Shown: positions 58,584 through 64,000 of the stretch, piece after piece
Layout: every line of letters begins with the position of its first letter
Numbering within the stretch: the stretch's first letter is position 1
Notes under the pieces: generated by a model
Databases searched by the model: none
What the model saw: the letters and a program-made list of their open reading frames with translations, nothing else
What the model was told of the DNA's origin: nothing
Translations under genes and position numbers: made by a program
From: Nocardioides kongjuensis
Lineage (GTDB): Bacteria > Actinomycetota > Actinomycetes > Propionibacteriales > Nocardioidaceae
DNA: 64,000 bases
Assembly (NCBI RefSeq): GCF_013409625.1
Contig: NZ_JACCBF010000001.1
Location: 5,273,001-5,337,000 of the forward strand
Direction: 5' to 3'

Positions 58584-58883
58584 TCAGTCCCGGCCGCGCA
58601 GGAAGCTGACCCGCATCGGTCGCAGCTCGGGGGTCATCAGTCCGCCCGCGACCGCGGGGTCGGCCATCATGATCGCCCGCGCCGCGTCCTCGTCGTCGGC
58701 CTCGAAGATCGAGATGCCGGTGTTGACGTCGCCGAAGGTCGGGCCGGCGAGGACCAGCACGCCGTCCTCGAGGAGCTGGGCGAGGTAGCCGGCGTGGGTC
58801 TGCATCAGTGCTGCCTCCTCCTCGGTGATGGTGGCGACGAAGCGCTCCCGCGGCGGGTGGAGGAGGTAGATCCAGCTCGGCAC
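58584..58883 (-). CDS. YciI-family protein
   Basis: 99 residues, a single ferredoxin-like domain. The N-terminus YLLHPPRERFVATIT, the His-Asp-type HAGYLAQLLEDGVLVLAGP and the end VSFLRGRD match the YciI/YCII group, dehydrogenase-like or degradation-associated small enzymes of unknown substrate. It starts with GTG 58883. It is convergent with groEL1 and divergent from the ACT-GNAT gene. Confidence 0.85.
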   Translation of the reverse strand: MPSWIYLLHPPRERFVATITEEEAALMQTHAGYLAQLLEDGVLVLAGPTFGDVNTGISIFEADDEDAARAIMMADPAVAGGLMTPELRPMRVSFLRGRD

Positions 58884-58970
58884 CGTGCCACGGTCGCACA
58901 GCGTCGGCGGTGTCGTCACCCGAAACATTGATGATCGCCCCGGGACATGGATGTCTGGCATGGTGAGGAC

Positions 58971-59831
58971 ATGTTGTGGCGCGTGCGAGCCGGACTGCCC
59001 GACCGGCCCGGAGCCCTGGCGCAGCTGGCGGCTGCCTGCGGCCGGGCCGGGGTGAACATCCAGACCGTCCAGGTCTTCCCCGAGGGGACCTCGGTCACCG
59101 ACGAGCTGGTGCTGCAGGTGCCGCAGGACTGGACGCCAGCGCAGCTGCGCGAGCTCGTGACGGCGGCGGGCGGCGAGGCGGTGAGCGCCGTGCCCGTGAC
59201 CACGGCGGCGCTCGAGGACCAGCCGACCCGCTACGTGCAGGCGGTGCGCGCGATCATCGCGCAGCCGGCGACCTTCCCCGAGGTGGCCGCGCACCTCTTC
59301 GACGCCGACGTCGCGCCCAGCGACGGGTCGGAGGACGTGCTGGAGATGACGATCGGCGCGTCCACGACGATCCAGGTGCGCCGCAACACCCCCTTCACGT
59401 CCATCGAGCGCGCCCGGGCCGCGGCGCTGGCCGAGCTGGTGGGGGAGGTGCTGGCCGCGCAGGCCCCGCCGGCGCCGCACCAGCCGGCTGCCGGGGACCC
59501 CGACTTCGTCACGAACGGCGCTGTCGTGTCCGCGCTGGCGGGAGGCAAGGTCACCGGCCGGGCCGAGTTCACGCCGAGCGAGGGCGACGAGCCGTGGCCG
59601 GTGGACCTGTGGGTCGACCCGGCCTGGCACCGCCGCGGTGTCGGCACCCGGCTGCTCGCCGACATCGCCCGGGCTGCGCGCTCCGCCGGCGCGGAGGAGA
59701 TCGTGCTGACCGCGCCCTCGGACACCAAGGCGGTGCTCCCGATGGTGCTCGCCGCGGGCATGCGCGGCCGGATCCGGATGGCGGGGGAGTCGCTCACCGT
59801 GCGGATCGCGCTGAGCGACCTGCGCCGCTGA
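58971..59831 (+). CDS. ACT-domain protein fused to GNAT acetyltransferase
   Basis: 286 residues. The first 75 residues are an ACT domain (RVRAGLPDRPGALAQLAAAC, GRAGVNIQTVQVF), a module that binds amino acids. The last 90 are a GNAT domain (LWVDPAWHRRGVGTRLLADI, EEIVLTAPSDTKAVLPMVL). It may be an acetyltransferase controlled by an amino acid; ATG 58971 is used although 58947 is possible. The role is unknown. It stands just upstream of cydAB. Confidence 0.8.
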   Translation: MLWRVRAGLPDRPGALAQLAAACGRAGVNIQTVQVFPEGTSVTDELVLQVPQDWTPAQLRELVTAAGGEAVSAVPVTTAALEDQPTRYVQAVRAIIAQPATFPEVAAHLFDADVAPSDGSEDVLEMTIGASTTIQVRRNTPFTSIERARAAALAELVGEVLAAQAPPAPHQPAAGDPDFVTNGAVVSALAGGKVTGRAEFTPSEGDEPWPVDLWVDPAWHRRGVGTRLLADIARAARSAGAEEIVLTAPSDTKAVLPMVLAAGMRGRIRMAGESLTVRIALSDLRR

Positions 59832-59880
59832 ACCGGTCCTGACGGGGGCTCGTGTGGCCGACACGACACCCGCCGTCACT

Positions 59881-59898
59881 TTGTGAACACATTCACAA
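59881..59898. promoter_or_regulatory. perfect Rex operator of cydAB
   Basis: TTGTGAA-CACA-TTCACAA, perfectly palindromic and equal to the Rex consensus TTGTGA-N6-TCACAA. Rex represses when NAD+ is high and lets go when NADH rises. The site overlaps the -35 and spacer of the cydA promoter. Confidence 0.9.
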
Positions 59899-59902
59899 GC
59901 GG

Positions 59903-59908
59903 TACGGT
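59903..59908 (+). promoter_or_regulatory. -10 hexamer of cydAB (leaderless)
   Basis: TACGGT lies 6 nt before the GTG of cydA. Confidence 0.5.
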
Positions 59909-59914
59909 CGAGGA

Positions 59915-61327
59915 GTGCTGACCCCCCACGTCGTCACCGCCACCCTCGCCCGCCTCGCCACCGAGGCCGAGCCGCCCGGCCTGCTTCCTGCCCGCGAGCA
60001 GATGGCCCTCTCGCTGGGCTGGCACATCGTGCTCGCCTGCTTCGGCGTCGCGTTCCCCGCGATGATCTTCGTGATGCACCTGCGCGGCATCCGGCGCAAC
60101 GACGCGGTCGCGCTCGGCCTCGCGAAGCGCTGGGCCAAGGTCTCGGCGGTCCTCTTCGCGATCGGCGCCGTGTCCGGCACCGTGCTCAGCTTCGAGATGG
60201 GCCTGCTCTGGCCCGGCCTGATGGGGACGTACGGCGACGTGCTCGGCCTGCCGTTCGCGTTCGAGGGCCTGGCGTTCTTCCTCGAGGCGATCTTCCTCGG
60301 CATCTACCTCTACGGTTGGGGCCGGATGCCCGCCAAGCGGCACGTGCTGATGGTCCTGCCGATGGCGATCACCGGCATCATCGGCGCCTACTGCGTGCTC
60401 GCGGTCAACGCCTGGATGAACGTGCCGACCGGCTTCCGGCTCGTCGAGGGCCAGGTCACCGACGTCGAGCCGTGGAAGGTGCTGTTCAACCGGCACGCCT
60501 TCCTCCAGTTCGCCCACATGTGGGTCGGTGCCTACATGCTGACCGGGTTCTCGGTCGCGGGCGTGTACGCCGTCGGCATGCTCCGCGGCCGCCGCGACGC
60601 CCACCACCGGCTCGGCTTCCTGGTCCCGTTCGTGTTCGCGTCGGTCGCAGCCGTGACCCAGCCGTTCGTCGGTCACGTGCTCGGCTTCGGCCTCGACGAG
60701 CGGCAGCCCGCCAAGCTGGCGGCGTTCGAGCTGGCCGAGACCACCGAGAGCCCGTCGCCGCTGCGGCTCGGCGGCATCCTCGTCGACGGCGAGGTCAAGG
60801 GCTCGATCGACATCCCCTACCTCGGCTCGCTGATCGCGATGAACTCGCCCGACAAGCCGGTCCCCGGCCTCGACACGATCCCCGAGGAGGACCACCCGCC
60901 GGTCAACATGACCCACCTGGCCTTCCAGACCATGGTCGGCATCGGCACCCTGCTCGCGGCCGCGGTCGTGCTGTTCTGGTTCCAGCGCCGTCGAGGGCGC
61001 GACCTGCTCGAGAGGCGCTGGTTCCTGCGCTTCGTCGCCGCCGCCGGACCGCTCGCGGTGATCGCCCTCGAGGCCGGCTGGATCGCGACCGAGGTCGGCC
61101 GCCAGCCGTGGATCGTCTACGACGTCCTGCGCACCACCGACGCCGTCGGCGACTACACCGCCAGCCTGTGGTGGCTGCTCGGCATCAGCACCGTCGTCTA
61201 CACCGCGATGACGATCGGTGCCGTCGTCGTGCTCCGCTCGATGGCCCGCCGCTGGCGCGCCGGCGACGCCGACCTGCCCAGCCCGTACGCCCCCGAGGTC
61301 GCGGCCGCCCCGGAGGTGGAGGCATGA
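59915..61327 (+). CDS. cydA: cytochrome bd oxidase subunit I
   Basis: 470 residues with about nine membrane helices. Heme ligands are the His in MALSLGWHIVLACFG, the His in FLQFAHMWVGAY and the Met in PPVNMTHLAFQTM; the quinol-site region is short (no long Q-loop), as in most Gram-positive CydA. It oxidises menaquinol and reduces oxygen at high affinity, under low oxygen. GTG 59915 is supported by the -10. Rex control fits this role. It overlaps cydB by 4 bp. Confidence 0.97.
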   Translation: MLTPHVVTATLARLATEAEPPGLLPAREQMALSLGWHIVLACFGVAFPAMIFVMHLRGIRRNDAVALGLAKRWAKVSAVLFAIGAVSGTVLSFEMGLLWPGLMGTYGDVLGLPFAFEGLAFFLEAIFLGIYLYGWGRMPAKRHVLMVLPMAITGIIGAYCVLAVNAWMNVPTGFRLVEGQVTDVEPWKVLFNRHAFLQFAHMWVGAYMLTGFSVAGVYAVGMLRGRRDAHHRLGFLVPFVFASVAAVTQPFVGHVLGFGLDERQPAKLAAFELAETTESPSPLRLGGILVDGEVKGSIDIPYLGSLIAMNSPDKPVPGLDTIPEEDHPPVNMTHLAFQTMVGIGTLLAAAVVLFWFQRRRGRDLLERRWFLRFVAAAGPLAVIALEAGWIATEVGRQPWIVYDVLRTTDAVGDYTASLWWLLGISTVVYTAMTIGAVVVLRSMARRWRAGDADLPSPYAPEVAAAPEVEA

Positions 61328-62331
61328 GCCTCGAGCTGGCCGTCGCGGCCGCCCTCTTCGTCGGAGTCATCGCGTACGCCGTGCTCGGCGGCGCCGACTT
61401 CGGGTCCGGCTTCTTCGACCTCACGGCGGGCAGCAGCAAGCGTGGCGCCGAGCTGCGAACGCTCGTCGACCACAGCATCGGCCCGGTGTGGGAGGCCAAC
61501 CACGTCTGGCTGATCTACGTCCTGGTGATCTGGTGGACCGGCTTCCCCGAGTCCTTCGCCGCGGCCATGTCGACGCTGGTGCTGCCGCTGCTGCTGGCCC
61601 TGCTCGGCATCGTGCTGCGCGGCGCCAGCTTCGCGTTCCGCAAGTACGCCGCCACGCTGGCCCAGGCCCGGCTGTTCGGGATCGTGTTCGCGACCTCGTC
61701 GATCATCACGCCGTTCTTCCTCGGCACCGTCGCCGGCGCCATCGCCTCGGGCCGGGTCCCGCTCGACGGCACCGGCGACCGCTGGTCGTCCTGGGTCAAC
61801 CCCACCTCGCTGTTCGGCGGGGTGATCGCCGTCGGCACCTGCGCCTTCCTCGCCGGCACCTTCCTCGTCGCCGACGCCCGCCGCAGCGGCCACGACCGGC
61901 TCGCCGACGAGCTGCGGGTGCGTGCGCTCGGCGTCGGTGCGGCGACCGGTGCGGTCGTGTTCGCCGCGCTGGTCCCGCTCGACCACGACGCCCCGACCCT
62001 CGCTGCCGGGCTCGAGGGCCGAGCGGCGCCGCTGGTCGTCCTCGCCGGGCTGGCCGGGCTGGGGACCATGGTGCTGCTGTGGACCCGCCGGTACGCCGTC
62101 GCGCGGATCACCGCCGTCCTCGCCGTCGCCGCCGTCTTGTCCGGCTGGGGTGTGGGCCAGTACCCGTGGCTCCTCGTCGACGAGGTCACCATCCACGACG
62201 CGGCCGGCGCCACCGCCACGCTGCAGGGGCTGCTCGTCGCGGTGGGGCTGGCGGTGGTGGTCGTCGTGCCGCCGCTGGCCTACCTCTTCAAGCTCACCCA
62301 GTCGGAGGAGTGGTCGCGCCCGGACCACTGA
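61324..62331 (+). CDS. cydB: cytochrome bd oxidase subunit II
   Basis: 335 residues with about eight membrane helices. The N-terminus LFVGVIAYAVLGGADFGSGFFDL and GPVWEANHVWLIYVLVIWW, GASFAFRKY are typical of CydB. It forms the bd oxidase with CydA. No cydDC genes, often needed for assembly, lie in the window. Its 3' end lies 11 bp before the convergent cupin stop. Confidence 0.96.
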   Translation: MSLELAVAAALFVGVIAYAVLGGADFGSGFFDLTAGSSKRGAELRTLVDHSIGPVWEANHVWLIYVLVIWWTGFPESFAAAMSTLVLPLLLALLGIVLRGASFAFRKYAATLAQARLFGIVFATSSIITPFFLGTVAGAIASGRVPLDGTGDRWSSWVNPTSLFGGVIAVGTCAFLAGTFLVADARRSGHDRLADELRVRALGVGAATGAVVFAALVPLDHDAPTLAAGLEGRAAPLVVLAGLAGLGTMVLLWTRRYAVARITAVLAVAAVLSGWGVGQYPWLLVDEVTIHDAAGATATLQGLLVAVGLAVVVVVPPLAYLFKLTQSEEWSRPDH

Positions 62332-62342
62332 GGTCCGACCGG

Positions 62343-62813
62343 TCAGAACGGCGGCGGTCCGACGATCTCGATGCCGCCGTTCTGCTCGGCGCTGGCGGCG
62401 ATGCGGTGGAAGTCGACGACGCACGCCGACCCCGCCAACGGCTCGCTGGCGCCGCGGTAGAACGGCTCACACCTGCAGGACGGCTGGATGCCGAGCACCT
62501 TCGCGGTCGGGCTCGTGACCACGAACGCGTGGGGAACGCCGGCCGGAACCATCGCGAAGTCGCCGGGGCCGAGCGCGTGCTCGTCGTCGACGATGCGGTA
62601 CCGGATCCGTCCTTCGAGGACCCACATCGACTCCGAGACCGGGTGCGTGTGGACCGGGGTCCACTTGCCCTCGACCATGTCGACCTCGATCAGGCTGATG
62701 TCTCCGTCTCCGGCGCCGAGCTTCCAGGTGAAGACCCCGCCACCGAAGAACCACCGCTGCTCGCCCTCGCCGGTCCGGCGGACCACGGGCGCGGGCGTCG
62801 TCGATCTCGTCAT
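62343..62813 (-). CDS. cupin-domain protein
   Basis: 156 residues. Metal-binding motif 1 is VHTHPVSESMWVLEGRIRY; motif 2 is LGPGDFAMVPAGVPHAFV. The conserved His of motif 2 is in VPHAF. A C-terminal part has a lone Cys pair (SCRCEPF). Such cupins act as small oxygenases or isomerases; the substrate is unknown. It has a ribosome site and a -10 (TACAGT) within the palindrome that also faces tetR. Confidence 0.85.
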   Translation of the reverse strand: MTRSTTPAPVVRRTGEGEQRWFFGGGVFTWKLGAGDGDISLIEVDMVEGKWTPVHTHPVSESMWVLEGRIRYRIVDDEHALGPGDFAMVPAGVPHAFVVTSPTAKVLGIQPSCRCEPFYRGASEPLAGSACVVDFHRIAASAEQNGGIEIVGPPPF

Positions 62814-62834
62814 CGCGGACTCCCTTCCTCTTCG

Positions 62835-62850
62835 TGGGACTGTAGTCCCA
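62835..62850. promoter_or_regulatory. TetR operator candidate between cupin and tetR
   Basis: TGGGACT-GT-AGTCCCA is a perfect palindrome. On the minus strand it contains TACAGT, the likely -10 of the cupin gene; on the plus strand it overlaps the -35 region of tetR. A bound repressor would silence both. Confidence 0.65.
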
Positions 62851-62864
62851 TGATGAGATTCGCA

Positions 62865-62870
62865 TACCAT
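62865..62870 (+). promoter_or_regulatory. -10 hexamer of tetR (leaderless)
   Basis: TACCAT lies 7 nt before GTG 62878, which favours that start over ATG 62869. Confidence 0.45.
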
Positions 62871-62877
62871 GTACATC

Positions 62878-63474
62878 GTGTCAACGGACTACACGGCATC
62901 GGGGCGGATGCGGCAGAAGCAGCGCACCCGTGACCAGCTCGTCGCGGCGGCGCGTGACCTGATCGCCACCGGCAGCACGCCGCGCGTCGAGGAAGCCGCT
63001 GAGGCGGCCGGCATCTCCCGGACCACCGCGTACCGCTACTTCGCGTCGCGTGCCGAGCTCCTCGTGGCGGCGTACCCCGAGACAGGTGCCGCTTCGGCGC
63101 TCCCCGACCCTGCGCCGGCGGACGTGGAGGAGCGGGTGGCCGCTGTCGCCGACTTCGTCATCGATCGCGTGCGGGTCGCCGAGCCGCAGCAGCGCTCGAT
63201 GCTGCGGCTCTCGCTGGACGGCCGCCCGCACGAGCTCCCGCTTCGCCAGGGGCGCGCGATCGCGTGGTTCGAGGAGGCGCTCGCGCCGCTCGCCGGATCG
63301 ATCAGCGACGACGGCGTCCACCGGCTCGCGCTCGCGCTGCGGGCGGCCTGCGGCATCGAGACCCGGGTCTGGCTGACGGACGTCGCCGGACTGGAGCCGG
63401 CGGACGTCGACGGCCTGCAGCGGTGGATGGTCGACGCGCTGGTCAGGCAGGCGGTCGCGTCGCCGCCGGCCTGA
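62878..63474 (+). CDS. TetR-family transcriptional regulator
   Basis: 198 residues. The N-terminal helix-turn-helix is RTRDQLVAAARDLIATG, EEAAEAAGISRTTAYRYFAS. The remainder is the ligand-binding helical domain. It is divergent from the cupin gene, with a perfect palindrome between them; the arrangement suggests that it represses itself and the cupin gene until a small ligand appears. GTG 62878 is chosen from the -10. The 3' end overlaps zwf by 32 bp. Confidence 0.88.
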   Translation: MSTDYTASGRMRQKQRTRDQLVAAARDLIATGSTPRVEEAAEAAGISRTTAYRYFASRAELLVAAYPETGAASALPDPAPADVEERVAAVADFVIDRVRVAEPQQRSMLRLSLDGRPHELPLRQGRAIAWFEEALAPLAGSISDDGVHRLALALRAACGIETRVWLTDVAGLEPADVDGLQRWMVDALVRQAVASPPA

Positions 63475-64000
63475 GCCCCTCGTCCGGCGCGTGGTTGCCG
63501 AGGCGCCAGCCGCCGAGCGGCAGGTCGAGCGCCGACGCCGGTCCCCACGTGCCGGCGGCGTACGGCTCCACCGGTGGGCGGCGGTCGAGCACCGGCTGGA
63601 AGATCTCCCAGATCCGGTCCACCTCCTCGGAGCTGATGAACAGGGTGCGGTCGCCGCGCATCACGTCGAGCAGCAGGCGCTCGTAGGCCTCCAGCGGATC
63701 GGCGCCGGGGACGTCGCCGACGAGGTCGAGGCGGAACACGCCCTCGACGACGGCCATGTCCGGCCCGGGCCGCTTGGCGCGCACGTCGATGGCGATCCGC
63801 GGCTGGTCGGCCAGCTCGATCACCAGCTCGTTGGGCTCGGGGTTCCCGCCGCCCTCGGGCTTGAGCCACCGGTGCCGCGGGTCGCGGAACCGGACCGTGA
63901 TCGTGCGACGCCCGTCGGCCAGCGCCTTGCCGGTGCGCAGGTAGAACGGCACGTCGCGCCACCGGTCGTTGTCGATCCAGACCTCCGCGGCCACGAAGGT
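63443..64000 (-). CDS. zwf: glucose-6-phosphate dehydrogenase, C-terminal part
   Basis: About 186 residues are visible; the frame is open to the right edge. The motifs WRDVPFYLRTGKAL, GDRTLFISSEEVDRIW and PYAAGTWGPASALDL are those of the C-terminal domain of Zwf. It oxidises glucose-6-P to 6-phosphogluconolactone with NADP+. The last residues are a short basic, Pro/Ala tail. The gene overlaps the convergent tetR by 32 bp, without a clear terminator. Confidence 0.95.
   Translation of the reverse strand, partial: TFVAAEVWIDNDRWRDVPFYLRTGKALADGRRTITVRFRDPRHRWLKPEGGGNPEPNELVIELADQPRIAIDVRAKRPGPDMAVVEGVFRLDLVGDVPGADPLEAYERLLLDVMRGDRTLFISSEEVDRIWEIFQPVLDRRPPVEPYAAGTWGPASALDLPLGGWRLGNHAPDEGLRPAATRPPA

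Overview
The window is high-GC DNA from an actinobacterium, most likely Nocardioides or a close relative. The evidence is strong G/C bias at third codon positions, GTG starts and GTGA/ATGA gene overlaps, a mycothiol-type DinB enzyme, DUF4245 and DUF5302 proteins, a GroEL1 with a His-rich tail, and the gene order around rplM-rpsI-glmM, glmS-acpS-nnrE-alr-tsaE and tsaB-rimI-tsaD. The genus is an inference. No tRNA, rRNA, CRISPR array or transposase gene was seen.

Left part (1-11 kb): the end of an ABC permease, two divergent alpha/beta hydrolases around a palindromic operator candidate, a small membrane protein, glpX, a molybdate uptake operon (modABC) with a one-component HTH-TOBE regulator, DUF4245, a kelch-like lipoprotein, xseBA and a PfkB sugar kinase. 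Two copies of a long palindromic intergenic element lie at 2.5 and 11.0 kb.

Accessory stretch (11-33 kb): truA is followed by about 21 kb before rplM, although these two genes are usually close neighbours in actinobacteria. The stretch holds a methyltransferase, a SIMPL protein, a PadR-controlled ABC exporter, an ABC-F ATPase, an HtrA-type protease, an AbiEi-like gene bracketed by two copies of a 109-bp inverted-repeat element, an acyl-CoA synthetase divergent from a membrane-bound Pls/PosA-type nonribosomal peptide synthetase, an M1 peptidase directly after it, a HAD hydrolase and gltA. The synthetase-peptidase pair is the most interesting metabolic locus: the adenylation-domain signature reads as lysine-like.

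Housekeeping stretch (33-53 kb): rplM-rpsI, glmM, an ABC exporter, a large secreted protein, a receptor Ser/Thr kinase, coaA, glmS, acpS, nnrE, alr, a hydrolase, a GNAT-TsaE fusion, a GH16 glycosidase, tsaB, rimI and tsaD. Together these serve UDP-GlcNAc and D-Ala supply, CoA and ACP activation, NAD(P)H repair and the tRNA t6A modification. A tandem pair of the 110-bp element follows tsaD.

Right part (53-64 kb): a SAM methyltransferase, an MMPL transporter, groES-groEL1 under two CIRCE operators, YciI, an ACT-GNAT fusion, cydAB under a perfect Rex operator, a cupin/TetR divergent pair with a palindrome between them, and the 3' end of zwf.

Many genes show a TANNNT hexamer 6-8 nt before the start codon, which indicates leaderless transcripts; I used it to choose several starts. 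All functional calls rest on motifs read by eye. No database search was possible.
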